Counted from the stretch's first letter, positions 34,199-47,407 are shown. The stretch: DNA of 64,000 bases from Lonicera japonica (GCA_021464415.1 CM038467.1:19945511-20009510); one strand, 5' to 3'. Numbers and translations are program-made. Notes: generated from the sequence alone by a model not told the origin.

Positions 34199-34440
34199 CA
34201 AGCAGATAAATAGGAGTGATGAAAGCTGGTCCAGTCTATCTTTTGCTACAAGCGACGACCTTTTAATTATACGAATTGCTCAAGGTTTATGCTGAATTTG
34301 CTATATCGTTTTTGGCTTTTACTTACAACAAGCAGATAAATAGGAGTGATAATAGAAAGCTGGTCCAGTCTATCTTCTGCTACAAGCGACTTTTTAATTA
34401 TACAAACTGCTCAATTTGCGATATCGTTTTTGGCTTTTAA
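34199..34440 (+). repeat. Tandem duplication, 130-bp period, 3' of Cgi121
   Basis: Two copies begin agcagataaataggagtgat at 34201 and 34331 and share ctggtccagtctatctt and atatcgtttttggctttta. The second copy has small deletions. It lies in the likely 3' untranslated region. Confidence 0.85.
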
Positions 34441-35031
34441 TGTAAATTAATATGTATTATTGCCGCTGAGACATTATGAACCAGCTGCTGATGCCCATGT
34501 TCTGGCTGGACTAATTGTAGACGGATGCAAATAAATTATAAAAGAAAAAAAAGTGGGGCAGTTTGCTGAACATCTGATAATAACAAGTTAGTATCAAATT
34601 TTGATTTTAGAAAAGAAAAGGAAGAAGTTAGAACTCGTAATAGACGTGAATGAACAGATTGAATATATATGTAAACGGATCATTCAGAATCTAAGCAAGT
34701 AGAACTGTAGAAGTACCAAGCAAAAGAAAATAATCCAACACCATATTTCATCAATTGACAATTCTGCTAAAAGCTAACTTATGAAAGAAAACCAATAAAC
34801 ATGGTTGAATCACAAAAGAGCCTTCCAACCAACCTATGGCAATCAAATTAAGATTGCATCTAATATCCCAACCTGATATCAGGAGGATTCATTAGAAAAT
34901 AAAAGGCGGCAAATATCAAAAGCTTACCTACATCAATTTTCATCTTTGTAAATCACAATGCAATCAATTACGTAAACACACTGTGAAATCACAAACTATA
35001 CACATGCACGCTACATAAAAGACAACATTGT
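34441..35031. other. Spacer between converging genes
   Basis: The Cgi121 and VID27-domain genes converge here. Only untranslated ends are expected, and no other feature is seen. Confidence 0.5.
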
Positions 35032-38000
35032 CTATCGCCTTCCTCCAGACATGCTGAAAGAAGAGACTTTCATGGGCGTAGCCACGACCAGGGGAGCCTC
35101 AGGGGAATCGCTAACGGCAAATTTGTCATGCATGAAGCGGCTGTCAACAATGGACTCGTCCTTCAACACAATCTTGTAACAATAGCAGCTCTTCAGTCCT
35201 TGCTGGTTACGGTAACACTCGTGGGCACTGTTCTTCACCTGCTGGAAGTCCCATATCACACTGAACTTCCCAACTGTTGCAACTAGATGCCTCTCTTGTT
35301 TTCCATTTTCTGTTACCTGAAAAAAAGACAGGCAAACCTAGTCATCAATTAACCTAATCCATCAACAGAAACTAAAGGATACAGGACAATAACCAACATT
35401 GCAAGAATAACCAGACACATAACATATCTCTATTAACTTATAACAATGTTGTGGCGTTTGCTTCTCCCAATTCATGGTTTTACATTGGATAACCATTTTC
35501 CCCAAAATGTCTGCTTCATATGTGGCATCTTCCTTTCCTCTCTTTCCAATTCTTGGTTGAATTGAGAAGCTCTAGTGTCCACAAAAAACCCTATGAGTAG
35601 CCAATTGTCTAAAACTGTATGCTTCAAGAGTTCAAGATAGAGTTTAGCATTTAAGGCTCTACTTTCAACTTTCAACATTTATGCGCTATCCGGGGATTCG
35701 GGGAATATGAGAATTCTGAAAAACTAACTAATTTGCTCTACAAAAATCATTTGGAAACTGCAATATCCTGCTGTAATTGAGAAGCAGGATTGTCATGTTG
35801 CAATAAACAAAAGAGATTGCTAAAAAGAGAATGATGGGAGGCCATCCAGAACATTTAAAAGATCCACCACACTGTCACATATAGTATGGAAGCAAATGGG
35901 TGCAATGAAATGGCTAACCGAACCACACAAAATAAAACTCCAAAGGAAAAACATTTAAAATATCCCGCACTTATGACATGTAACTTTGCTAAGAGATATT
36001 GCTGTTGAATATTTTACTAGGTTAAGAAAAAAATTTGAATCACAAAAGCTCTGGGTGACATAGTAGCCCAGAACAGAAAATCCCAATAAATAAAATCAAA
36101 TAGAGACTTTAGACTTAGAATGTGTCCATAATACAAAAGGTTTGATGAAAACAATTAGACAGATCCATGAGAAAAATTAAGGTGGCGTTGCAATAGAGTA
36201 ATTGGATGATCTGAATACGGAAATTGCAGAGTGCTTCAGCATGAATAATCAATTTATATAATACTACTTTATAAATGATTTCTTGCTACTTGCACCATAA
36301 AAGTATAATTTGACAAGATATACTGCAATACTAAAGGAAAACAACTGGATATATAGCGGCCCTCAAATCATCATTAACTACATATGAGATCTTTAAAATG
36401 TACAAAAGCTGAAAAGAGTAAGTAGCTTACCCATGAGAACTGGCCACCATGAAACTTATTGTCCGCTCCAGCCATGTGTGAATCCACAGGAGTCAGCTTC
36501 AACAACCTCGGAGCCGGAATCTTATTCCCCATTCGACCACTAAACCCAGTCTTCGTCTTCCCATCTTTGTCAGTAAATAGAGTACAAATGAGGATCAAGT
36601 AGGTATCAGTGGTACCCAATATCCACTTCCCATCATAGGTAACATCAACATGTGTAATAGGCGACCCAAGCCCCGGAAAAGCAGTCTTGGCTTGCCTCAT
36701 AGAAGTTTTTGAATACAAACGTATCTTCCCATCTATTGACCCAACAACAATAGAACCATCCCCGGTTGTTGCAAAACACTGAAAATTCGTCCCTCGTGAG
36801 AATTGATGCCCTTGGGTCCAATTCAACACAGGCGAATTCGAATTCGCTATATTCTGAACCATCCCCTTCCTCTCGCGCATATCCCATTGACACAATCTGT
36901 TATCATCCAATCCCAAAAATGTAGACTCCGAAGGATCAAGCTGAGACCCCTTTGTGTCATTTGCAATATCTCTCATTGTAATTTCAGCCCCGTCCTTTTC
37001 AAATTTCCACTCTGTAACAATCTTCCCGGTCTCAATATCCAATTGATTTAACCCTGTCGAATGAGGCTTCCCTTCATTCAATGGACTCATTAGCAACATA
37101 TTAGTCTCACCCCTCATCAAAAGGGCTTTCTTAGGTGTTGAATTCGCACCATCCATATTACTACTACTCCCCCTTTTCCCTCCACTATCAAACTTGACAT
37201 AAACACCTTTCCCATGAACTCCATGGCTAAAATTCTTGACAACCTGAACACCCGAATTGCTCACCAAGAAACTATTATCTAAAGCCCCTAATGCCAAACT
37301 CTGTATTCCACCATTAGTAGCAGCCTCCTCAAACTCCTCTAACAAAGCTTGATTAGCCCTAACCGGAGTTTTCGATGGACTCTTCCACACCCCATCATCA
37401 GCATCCTCCCACATAGTATCATCGGCAACCTCGGGTTTCGCCCACCCCATAAAATCCTTCCCATAAACCTTCACTTTATTCTCATCACTAGCCCTCAATC
37501 CATACACATTCTCAAACAAACAATCTTGAAACTTGGTCAAAAACCCCCTATAATCCTCATCCCCAAAGAATTTCATAGCCCACACACCTCTGTTCACAAA
37601 ATCAACCCTACGCTGTTCACCAAACATCTTCAATTGCATATCGGTCGAAACCCTAGCCCTAATCTTCGAACCCGCCTTCAACACCCAAAAACCCTCACCT
37701 CCAAAATCATCTTCATCATCATCATCAGTAGCGCCATTATGTGTATCAATTGTGGTGGTTTTGATGAAGTTGTAAGATGTGAGCTTATCGGCAACGACCC
37801 ACTTGGCTTTGGGGGTGTTACCGCCGACGTGGAGGTAGAGCTTGACGGCATTTTTGAGATTCGGGTTTTGTTGGGAAGGGTATTTGAGCTTTAGAGCTTT
37901 GAGTTTTGCGTCGACATCGTCTAGGGTTTTGTTGGAATTTGAAGATTGGGCATCTTCGTATTGTTCGGATGATTCACTGGTGGTGGTGTTTTGCTCGTCG

Positions 38001-38065
38001 GATTCGGATTCGTAATCATCGGAATCGGAGAGATCGAGGCCTTCGCGACTTTGAGAGGCGCCCAT
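35032..38065 (-). CDS. VID27-domain protein, DEM/CYPRO4-like
   Basis: Two exons, 38065-36431 and 35316-35032, join in frame (TGG|GTAAGC, TTTCAG|GTAACA) to give 639 aa. Plant relatives are CYPRO4 and DEM (defective embryo and meristems). The yeast relative Vid27 is tied to vacuolar import and degradation, but the biochemical role is unsettled. The N-terminus MGASQS fits an N-myristoylation signal (Gly2, Ser6), followed by an acidic Ser-rich region (about 11-45). A PH-like VID27 N-terminal region follows (about 70-230, [13 protein letters not shown]...). The C-terminal half (about 290-639) is the VID27 beta-propeller-like region, with [13 protein letters not shown] and [11 protein letters not shown] blades. 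The last 95 residues lie in exon 2, ending SFSMSGGRR. No breaks are seen. Confidence 0.92.
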
Positions 38066-38224
38066 AATTGAACGGAATCGGAGAGTTCGATTGTTGAAAT
38101 TGGGAAGAAGGAAAACGGAATGATTTTGATTTGGAGAGAGGAAGAGAAAGAGAAAAATGGATTAACCTGTAAAAACGGGTTTTATTTATTATCAGTGTGA
38201 CAGGTAGCGTTGATCTAACGCGGA

Positions 38225-38230
38225 CACGTG
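38225..38230. promoter_or_regulatory. G-box upstream of the VID27-domain gene
   Basis: CACGTG (within ggacacgtgt), about 160 bp upstream of the start codon. It is a bZIP/bHLH-type site. Function is inferred only from position. Confidence 0.4.
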
Positions 38231-41200
38231 TAAAAGTAGTGTATTTTTTTATTTTTTTTTAAGTTTAATGTACAATTTTTTAATTTCTTTTTGCTTGGTA
38301 TCGAAGTAAAGAAGGAAAACACGTCAGATGCCAGCTGGGCTTGGACCGGGGCCGCCTTACTATGTCGATACAAAGCCTCCTTTCTAATTAAGGAAAATGC
38401 TTACATAGTGGTGACCGTACGGGTGGCATTTTTCTACTATCAACCCACAAATCGATCTAACTGATCATTTTTATTTAGTAATTGCACTGAAATGGTTTGA
38501 TTGATAACCGACCAAAAACGATACTAATAACAACAATACTAAAATAACGATTTATATTCTATATATATTTTTGGCTCTATCAATCGAAACTAATATATTA
38601 TACACGATCAAAAGTCAAATATAGTACGAAAATTCTATCATTACAAAAGTAATAGCTGACACACAAGAGAAAGAAATGACAACCTATACCCCTTTTTAAT
38701 TTTCTCTTAAAAAATATATATATAGATATAGAAAAAGAAAACCCATACCCCATATGCTTATATCCTCTTTTCTCTTTCTCTTCCCCTCAAATTAAAATAC
38801 GGAGTTGTGTATCTCTCTCTCTCTCTCTCTCTTTTCATTGCCACAGAGGTCGTCATCGACTTGTCGGTGTTGATCTTGGAGAAGGGATTGACGATTAGAA
38901 GAAAAAGAAATAGGCAAAGTCCAAAAAGCCCATTACTAGACCTGAACAACAACAACAACAATAATTGCACCTCCACTCAGGGGCATAGCTAGAAATAACA
39001 ATAGTTAATATAACAACCAAAATGCAAATATAATATATTCAAATACATACAAAATATATCAACTTTTTATATACGTTGAAAGTGTAGATATGAAATATTC
39101 AAAAATATACAAAAAATTAATAATTGTCTTTATATCTAGCCATGTACCCATAAACACAAACAAAAAGACAATCCATTGAAGCCCCCAAATGCTGTCTTTG
39201 TTTCTGCCTCTTCTAGAAATAACTAGTAATAGCTTTTCTTCTTCCATGTCCATTGAAGCCCCCAAATGCTGTCTTTGTTTCTTCTCTTCTTCTTCAGAAC
39301 CCCTACCTCTCATCTTGCAGACCCAAAATCTCCTTCCCCAAATTAGCCACCTGCTCAAATGCTTCAAACCTATCTCCTTCTTCCAAATCTACACACTCAT
39401 GTGCAAAAAAAAAAATATCAGTTGGTCGGATTTTACCACTATAGCCGAACCGACCAACCAAATCGGTAAAATCAAATGTCAGTTTATCGAATGTATCAAT
39501 TCGGAAGTGGTTTTGCATTTACATATACCAACATTGGTCGATTCAGTATAAAATCAACATCTCAATTCAGTAACCGAACTATGGCCACTCCTTACTCTTA
39601 GGTAAATGAAAAATATTAATAATTCTTATTTATTTCTACTTTCATTTTTTTAATAAGTGATACGGATATACTAATGTTTGATCCTAGATGAGATGGACAT
39701 CATGGGGGCGCTAGAAATCGAACTCGAGAGTTTAGGATTTTCAACCAAGATTTATACCTCTTGATTTACTCGACCAGGTGTAAAAAAAAGTAAAAAGATA
39801 TAAAAATGAAAGGTGAGAATAAAAATTATTATTGTGGAAACTATGTAATAATTTTCGAAGCGTCACTCACAATCAAACTGTGGACTCAAATAAATGCGCT
39901 TATGGAATTATGGATTAAAAAAGGTATTTCTAGTAAGAATGGAAGAGAAGGTAATACTCAAAAAGGTTTAAATAATTGGATAAGATTTTTCTATATTTTT
40001 TTTAAAAGATTCCAAAGAATATGTATTCAATGAGGCTTTTTAATGTGCTTTCTTGAAAAATTGTACGTGTCTGCTTTCTAGAAGGGATTTTTTTTTTCTC
40101 CCTAATTTACATTTTCTTGCTCTATCTATCTATCGCTCTCATCTTTTATCTATATCCCTTTATGAGATAATCTCATCTCTTTTTTATAGGAACACTAGGG
40201 TATACCCATGCCGTCCGGTACGATAAAAAAAATAAAAAAGAATAATTAGATAAAATATAATTACGTGAAAAATATGAGGATCGAAGATGTGTATGATTGT
40301 ATATTACTTAGGAATAAAAACAGATAATTAAGGTATCGCAAAAACGAAACATATCTAACTAAAAATATAACCATCCTCACTCGAGATGTGTTTTACTTGT
40401 TCAATTAGACCTGAAATCGCATCGACCGTTTTATAATGTAATGATGTTATGAGTGTATTTAAAAGATAAAAAAATATTATATTCGAGACAGATCGAATTG
40501 TAATATAAAAAATTATCACCCTAAAATTGCTTCGATCATTTTATATTGTAATGGTGTTATTAGTATATTTTAAAGAAAAAATATTATATTTGAGGTAAGT
40601 TGGACACTAATATAAAAACAATTCACCCCATATTCGAGGTAGGTTGGACACTTATTTTAAAGTTATAGCATTTGAAAATAATTTAAAATTTGATGAGAGA
40701 GAAATATATATTTTCAATAACTAATGAGTTAGAAATAGTTTAAGTATACTATTATATTTGTAATGTTTTATAAGTTTTATATGCATAATTTTGTTTTCAA
40801 TAACTAATGAGTTAAAAATAGTTCAATAACTTTTTTCTTGAATTTTTTTATACATAATTTAATAATCACAATGGATCTTGTTTTGTAGGTGTTGATGAAC
40901 ATATTTCAAATATATAAATTTTATTAAAGTTGAATTTGTAAATTTAAAGTTATGGCATTTAAAAGTTTTTTAAAAATTTGATGAGAGAGAAATGTTATAG
41001 AAAAGTAGATAGATGTAAGAGTTATATTTGTGTATATGTTTAGTGTGTGAGTAAATGTTAAATTGATTTGACATCTTATTGTGAGGTATAAAAATAATTC
41101 AATGATCTAAAAGTATTAATACCATTACAAATTAACATGAGACGTTAAATTAATTTATTATTTTATTGTAAAAAAATCTTGTTTTATGATATAGATGTGC

Positions 41201-41399
41201 TTTTATCTCCACATGTTTATGGTGCCACATGGCAATTTGGGTCATCACATTCTTTGTGAAAGTTTATTTTGCAATTCCCAAGACTTTAAAGGTGGCTTAC
41301 AGAGTTACTGACTAGCTGAAAATAAAGACGGGTGTCAGATGGGGGGTCAATGCATTAAATGTTACTTAGGATCTACGTTTTGAATGAGTTAGCATAGGT
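38231..41399. other. Intergenic, repeat-rich
   Basis: No gene is supported. There is a (TC)n tract at about 38812-38832. A 77-bp-period direct repeat runs from 39173 and 39250 (ccattgaagcccccaaatgc). A possible SINE relic near 39670-39790 has a box B-like gttcgattt on the minus strand. A diverged tandem duplication of 110-bp period runs from 40410 and 40520. Another AT-rich duplicate unit (ttttcaataactaatgagtt) recurs at about 40733 and 40795. Confidence 0.5.
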
Positions 41400-41940
41400 C
41401 CTTCAACAATAACAAAATTTTTAATAGTAACGTGTAAAAATATATGAATTAATAAATAATTAATATTTAATTAATAAAAAATTATTTTACACATAAATTA
41501 TATATATTTTTATTTTTGCCCTAATAGATCATACTTATAATTTTGTGTAAAATTATGATGCACTAATTATATGAAAACATATGGAGTATGTAATATTTAA
41601 CATTTTTTATAAATATTTTTTATTTATAATAAAATAATCAAAGTATGTATTGATTTAAAGATCTTGATGAGTATAATTCAAATATGCAAGTTTTATTATA
41701 AAATATATTTTTAATTTGTAATTATATTATTTTAAATTTTTTGTAAAAAGTTGGAGAGAGAAAATGATGAGGTGGATGTGTAAAATGGATTTGTAAAATA
41801 TACACATATTTTACACAAAAGATGATGTATGGCATATTTTACACAACACTATTAAAGTATCAAAAATTATACACAATGTATAAATTTTACATAAATCTTA
41901 TGTAGCATAATTTATACATACGTATTGGAGACGCTTTAAC
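41400..41940 (+). repeat. Dispersed AT-rich repeat, copy 1
   Basis: About 500 bp that matches 44010-44525 in direct orientation, with shared blocks such as attattttacacataaatta, gatgagtataattcaaata and ttatgtag/ttatgtgtcgtaattta. The right end carries attggagacgct, an inverted gagcatctccaat-type MITE terminus. No coding capacity. Confidence 0.65.
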
Positions 41941-44009
41941 TCTATATACCCAAGGGAGTCTGACCCATTAATATGCCGCACGGGCCTTCGATGGATTTCG
42001 TCCCTACCCCTCTTTTTGGATAATATTCTAAAGGAACCCTTGTGACCAAATACATGTTTTGGGTGATTGTGTTTTTCTGGACCCAAATTAAGAGACGTGA
42101 TATTCTCATCTTCTAAAACAAATTCCCTCTTTAAATCTTTTTTGGACTTTTTCTAGGTTTGTTAATTTACTTAATTGGACTATCCTTCCCTTCTGTCAAA
42201 GATAAATTAATATATGAGCCCCAAAGTATATGTATATGTATAGGTATATATATGTGTATGTAAGTGGGAAGATATCTCCCTATCTTCGGTAGTAATTACT
42301 CAGTTTTATTTTTATGTTGCTAAAATCAGTATACGAGTTAGATTCGGATTTTACCCCAATAGTTAGTATATAAGGTTATTTAGATAAAGTAGGAGTTCTT
42401 AGCATACATTGCAACTTGCTTTTGAATTATTATTTTAATAATTGTTTCGTTCGAGTACTATTGTTTCCTTGTATTGATCATTTGATTGTGCTTCTAAAGT
42501 TTTTTCTTTTATGTTGTATTTAAGATGACTTGTAAAGTAAAGAGTCAGCTTGTAAACTCATACGACAATATGAAAAAATAAAATAAAAAAAAATCCTCTT
42601 TGTTTAGGAATCGAACCTTTGATGGCTGATACCAACTTATCTCACATTAGCTTTTTTGGTTGTGTATAAAATTGGTACTTTAAATAGATTTTTCAAATTT
42701 TATGTTACTATTTTAATTTAAAAGTCGGTAAAAATTTTTGACATAGACATATAATAAATCAGTATAAAACTGTTTTTTACATTATAACTTTCAACAAAGT
42801 CGAATAATGAATTTACTCAAATACAAATATTTCATAAGAATGAGCGTGGTCCAATACCACAAAATTATTTTCAACCGATTAATTTTTTTTTTTGGAAAAA
42901 AATTTGACTTTCACACTGGACTTTTTTAGAACAAATCCGAGTCAAATATCAATGATTTGAAACACTTCTTTTCACAGTTTTTCGAAAACGAGAGTGATAA
43001 TGAAGGGATTGTTGAATTGAAGGCTCATTTGAACATGGACTTTTAGACTAAAGACCTTGGTCATCTCATAGACTTTTCATATAAGAATCAAAAGTTTCTT
43101 TTAATATATTAATTTATGATAATTTTTGGAAGACACAATTTAAGAACGTGTATTAAGGACACAAAGACGTGTCATGTGTGCATTAACAATAAATATTTTA
43201 TATATTTTATTCTAGACCTAAGAAACACCGGTACTTCATTTTGGGCAAAGTACTCGTGTGGGATACGGTTGGCATGAAAACGTGTTAGAAATGCCACATA
43301 ACGTGTTAGATATATTGGATATTTAAAAAACCTTGAACACGGGAGGGTATTCCTTGAAAACAGCTTGGTAATTTATTTATCTTTTAGAAAAAGGTTAGTT
43401 TGTAATGTTCAATAATACTTGGGCGCATTTTGTTAAATAAAAAATGTATTTGCACATACCATCAAAGACAGTAGTAACCCATCTTCAATTACAAACATAA
43501 AAAAATAAAATAAAATAAAAACGCTAGGGATAAATGTTCTTACAACCGCCACACTCCAGATCCTCTCATTGACGTACCTCATATTCTTGATCTTCTCTAT
43601 TCTCCCATCTTCGTGATGGTTTCTATTTAATGTAATCATTTATAACTCTTTTAGATATGACTTGAGAGACTTATTTATTTTAAGCGCTTTTAGAATTGAC
43701 TTGTTAGTAGTATTTTTTAAATATATGACTATGGATAGTACGTATCATATTATTATATATATATATATTTATAAATATGTTCTTATCGTACTCGTGTCTC
43801 GATTTTTTAAAAATTAATGTATCCCTATATTGCATTTGTACTAGATAAAGTACCCACACTGATGTTTGTACTTCGTAACTCAAGTCCCAATTTATTAACC
43901 AATATATTAATAACACGTAATATTTCTTAAAAGTGTCCCTGGTGTTAATTTTGTAGTCTCGATTAGCTTTAATAATTAAAATTTGACAAGTATCTATTAC
44001 TGTGCATAT
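41941..44009. other. Intergenic, AT-rich
   Basis: No gene is supported. A short relic at about 42590-42655 reads on the minus strand as a box B-like ggttcgattcc with a box A-like segment before it, perhaps a SINE fragment. Nothing else is seen. Confidence 0.4.
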
Positions 44010-44525
44010 TAGAGAATCTCCAATAATAATGTATAAAATTGATGTGCAAAATATGTGGACTAATAAATAATTGACATTTGGTTGATAAAAAATTGTTTTA
44101 CACATAAATTATATACACATTCTCATTTTTGCTCCAATGGTTCATGCTTATAATCTTGTATGAAATTATGATGCACCAATTATATGAAAACACATGGAAT
44201 TTATAATATTAAACATTTTTTATTTATAATTAAATAGTCAAAGTGGGTATTGATTTAAAAATCTTGATGAGTATAATTCAAATATACAAATTTTATTACA
44301 AAATATATTTTTAATTTTTAATTATACTATTTTAAAGTTTTTTATAAGAAGTTGGTGAAAGAAAATAATGAGGTAAATGTATAAAATATATACATATTTT
44401 ATACAAAAAATGATGTAGCATATTCTATATAACATTATTAAAATATAAAAAAAATTATATATAATATATAAATTTTACACAAATTTTATGTGTCGTAATT
44501 TACGTATGCTTATTGAAGTTGCTAT
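44010..44525 (+). repeat. Dispersed AT-rich MITE-like repeat, copy 2
   Basis: Second copy of the repeat at 41400-41940. Here the left terminus (gagaatctccaataat) and the complement of the right terminus (agcaacttcaataagc) are imperfect inverted repeats. That suggests a non-autonomous DNA element of the gagcatctccaa family. Confidence 0.65.
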
Positions 44526-44732
44526 TAACTTGATGGCGCAATTTAACAGCTAATTGTCACGTGTGGTAGTTGACCGGCCGTACACGGTACCGAGTATAGA
44601 AAACACTGAGTGGCTTTTGGACCCACGTCCGAACCCTTCTGTCTGACTGCAGTTTCAGGTGATTTCTCGGATGTTGAAGCCAATATAAGATAGAGACATC
44701 TTTAAACCAGCGCGTGGGAAACATATATATTA

Positions 44733-45014
44733 TTCCTTCTGTCATAATTTAATTATTATATTTTTTAAAATTAAAAATTAAGGAGAGTAATAATTATTTT
44801 AAAAAATATATTTATTTTTAAAAATATCTTTTATTTTTTTCTTAATAAAAAAAGTGACGGAACTTATAATAAAAAAAGTAATAAAAGTTTAAAGGGTAAT
44901 ATTAAAAATAATAAAAAATGATATAAATAATGACTTGCAAAATATAAAAAGTGGATAATTATTTTAGAACATCTGAAAATGAAATAGTAGACAATTAAAT
45001 TAGGATGGAGAGAG
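44733..45014. mobile_element. Stowaway-like MITE
   Basis: The left end ttccttctgtcataatttaa and the complement of the right end ctctctccatcctaatttaa are inverted. TA flanks both ends (44731-44732, 45015-45016). 282 bp, AT-rich, non-coding. Confidence 0.7.
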
Positions 45015-46329
45015 TATTACATATTATATTAAACTAATTTGTAATTCGCGCCATACGTGGACCACACATATATATATATATTTATAAATAAATAAAATTT
45101 GAATTTCATATCTAATTATGTACTCAATAACATAATTAAAACATGAAGCAGTGAATATATTTTCCAAAATACATTCAACAATATTTATTTATTTAGAATT
45201 TTATCTTATATATATACTCTTACGAATCTATGTGATAATAATATAATAGTACAAATACTTATCTTTCATGTATATTCCACCATATTAACAGAAGATATGA
45301 TATTTTCATTTCTAAAATTCATTAATTTCTATATGCCAAATCATAATTGAAAATATTAATAAATCTTGTTTACAAAAAAAATAAAAATTTAACAATATAA
45401 CTAATTAATTTTTGCATTAAAAATTGTCATGTGACAGTTTTACAATAAATCATTCTCACTCTTCTCATTTTATACATATATACCATTAGATAGATTAGAT
45501 TATATAGGCACACGTTAAAAACGGTGACCAATTGTTTATCCCAAATAAGAATTTGTTCGTAGGTTGTCTTTTTTCCACTACGGTCTACAACATTTGTGAG
45601 ACTTGGTCCCATTTTCTATGTTTATTTATGTTACTACTTCTACCTAAATAAAAATATTTGATATAAAAAAATGAAACATCAATATATTATTTTTTTTATT
45701 AATTATAATAAATTGTGATAAAAAAATATTTAACTAACATATAATTATTATATTTGATACGTTAATTTTATATCAAATATTATTTTTACATATCTAGAAG
45801 TATTACTATGTATCTTTGCATTCACGATTGTAAGTAATACTTATTTTTGTTCAAAGCTTAAATTTCAGTTCCTTTTAAAACATGGCGCCACTTATAACAT
45901 GAATGAGTTTATGGAGTTTATTCTTTCGGTGGATTAATAATATAAACAATAATTGAGATTTTGTTTTATATTTTTTTATGTATTTATCTAGTGTGGGTTG
46001 ATTTATGTTGAGCAATATAATAAGATACAAGTGTATGTTGTGAAAAACATAATGGTAGCTACTCAAAAATAAATGAAGTGTAACATTGAAAGGTAAAAAA
46101 GGGGAAATTAAGAACATATATAAAAGAGGTAATAAAATGTTGATCATAAAAAAATAATTAAATATTATGATGACAAGTTAATTTGATGGATCCCCTCCCT
46201 TAATAAAAATAGGAGTAAGAACAAACCATAGATACACTTGTGTCTACGTCCATCAAAAAACAAATCAAAAAATTTGAATTGGATAACTCTAAAACAATAA
46301 CAAACGTACAGCAAATGCTACTAGTCCTA
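45015..46329. other. Intergenic downstream of the ERF gene
   Basis: Apart from the Stowaway-like element at 45634-45800, I see only AT-rich sequence with no supported gene. The ERF 3' untranslated region should lie just below 46330. Confidence 0.45.
45634..45800. mobile_element. Stowaway-like MITE, small
   Basis: The left part (ctacttctacctaaataaaa ... tttgatataaa) and the complement of the right part (cttctagatatgtaaaaata ... tttgatataaa) are inverted. TA stands at 45632-45633 and 45801-45802. 167 bp. Confidence 0.65.
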
Positions 46330-47130
46330 CTAGTACTGCATATACTGAAAATGCCCACTTGCAGAATCAGAAGAGGAGGAATTCGAATTAAAATCCACCA
46401 ACATCATCTTCATCCATTCTTCAATCTCATCTTCCCCCATCATCACTTCCCCAATTTCCTTTTCCTTTCCCTTAGAATTCATTTCCACTTCCATTTCCTT
46501 CTTGACCTCCCTCTTCCTCTTACTTCCCTTTTCCATTTCCATTTCCATTTCCCTAGCCTGCGGTGAATTCCCTTGATTCAACGGGTAATCCGAAAACCCG
46601 AAATTCAGCTTCGCTCGCGGTCCCCTGAATTCAATGGCAGCCCTGTCATAAGCCCTGGCCGCCGCTTCTGCAGTCTCGAATGTCCCGAGCCAAACCCGAG
46701 CCGCCTTTCTAGGGTCCCGAATCTCGGCCGCCCATTTCCCCCACGGCCTCTGCCTTACACCTCTGTATTTATTCTTCTTCTTTTTCTTATTAATCACATT
46801 AGTAGTACTACTAGTACTTTCCTTTTTCTCTTCCCCAAAAAAATTGCAACCCAAACAGCCCCTAATTCTGCAGAACTGACAAGTGTCGACTGTTTCGGAG
46901 ATTGGCGGCAGCGCTGGCGCCATGTGGCCGAACCCGGACCCACTGGAAGTGGGGTATTCCAGGTTAGGGTAAAACAGGAATTCAGGTGGTGGGGCCGTGC
47001 CGGTTACGACAGTTGTTAGGGCGGCTACCATGACAGAATCTTCCTCATCGTGGCTGAGCCGCCGTGGTGGCCATGGCAGTGGGTGGTGGTAGGTGGGTTC
47101 GTATTTGGATCTTTTGTATGGTTGCTGCAT
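46330..47130 (-). CDS. AP2/ERF transcription factor, group X, ERF109/RRTF1-like
   Basis: Nuclear DNA-binding protein of 266 aa in one exon. In Arabidopsis, ERF109/RRTF1 responds to jasmonate, wounding and redox stress. The AP2 domain spans about 121-178 ([20 protein letters not shown] ... RAKLNF) and has the ERF-type Ala and Asp in the beta-sheet (WAAEIRD). It should bind GCC-type boxes. Upstream is a CX2CX4CX2C cluster (Cys84, 87, 92, 95) in [15 protein letters not shown], diagnostic of the ERF109 type. A conserved N-terminal [12 protein letters not shown] block lies at about 27-38. A lysine run precedes the domain (about 115-119). The C-terminus is acidic, with [11 protein letters not shown], resembling the ERF109 activation region. 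The leader is about 70-100 nt from a clear TATA box. I am sure of the family and fairly sure of the subgroup. Confidence 0.93.
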   Translation of the reverse strand: MQQPYKRSKYEPTYHHPLPWPPRRLSHDEEDSVMVAALTTVVTGTAPPPEFLFYPNLEYPTSSGSGFGHMAPALPPISETVDTCQFCRIRGCLGCNFFGEEKKESTSSTTNVINKKKKKNKYRGVRQRPWGKWAAEIRDPRKAARVWLGTFETAEAAARAYDRAAIEFRGPRAKLNFGFSDYPLNQGNSPQAREMEMEMEKGSKRKREVKKEMEVEMNSKGKEKEIGEVMMGEDEIEEWMKMMLVDFNSNSSSSDSASGHFQYMQY

Positions 47131-47229
47131 GTTGTGATGAGTGCTGGGTTTTTTTTCTCTCTTTCCCTCACTCCTTTTGGGTTTGGGATATTTTGTGCGA
47201 TTGAAGTGAGAGGAGGGAAGTGTTTTGGG

Positions 47230-47238
47230 TATATATAT
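47230..47238 (-). promoter_or_regulatory. TATA box of the ERF109-like gene
   Basis: TATATATA on the minus strand, about 100 bp upstream of the start codon, giving a leader of roughly 70 nt. Confidence 0.6.
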
Positions 47239-47312
47239 GGATGGGTTGGTCTACGTGGATGCCAGCTGTACACCGTTCACACACGGAATTTTTGAGAAGA
47301 TTGATTTGGACG

Positions 47313-47407
47313 CACGTGGTAATGAAATTTTGCGAGTGAGGTGCTGAGTTGGCATTTAAGTTTAGGGGTTGTCACGCGCTTTCAGTTGTAAGTTGTGACA
47401 TGACGTC
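47313..47407. promoter_or_regulatory. G-box and as-1-like TGACGTC sites upstream of the ERF109-like gene
   Basis: CACGTG at 47313-47318 and TGACGTC at 47401-47407 lie about 75-175 bp upstream of the TATA box. Such sites bind MYC/bZIP and TGA factors and would fit jasmonate or redox responsiveness. Activity is inferred. Confidence 0.4.

Noticed and set aside
37349..37894. 181-codon plus-strand frame
   Set aside because: Antisense to the VID27-domain gene; low-complexity Ile/Pro/His-rich translation with no family resemblance.
43704..44105. 133-codon minus-strand frame
   Set aside because: AT-rich spacer overlapping the left end of a dispersed repeat; hydrophobic low-complexity translation.
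46573..47019. 148-codon plus-strand frame
   Set aside because: Antisense to the ERF gene; the minus strand encodes a clear AP2 domain.
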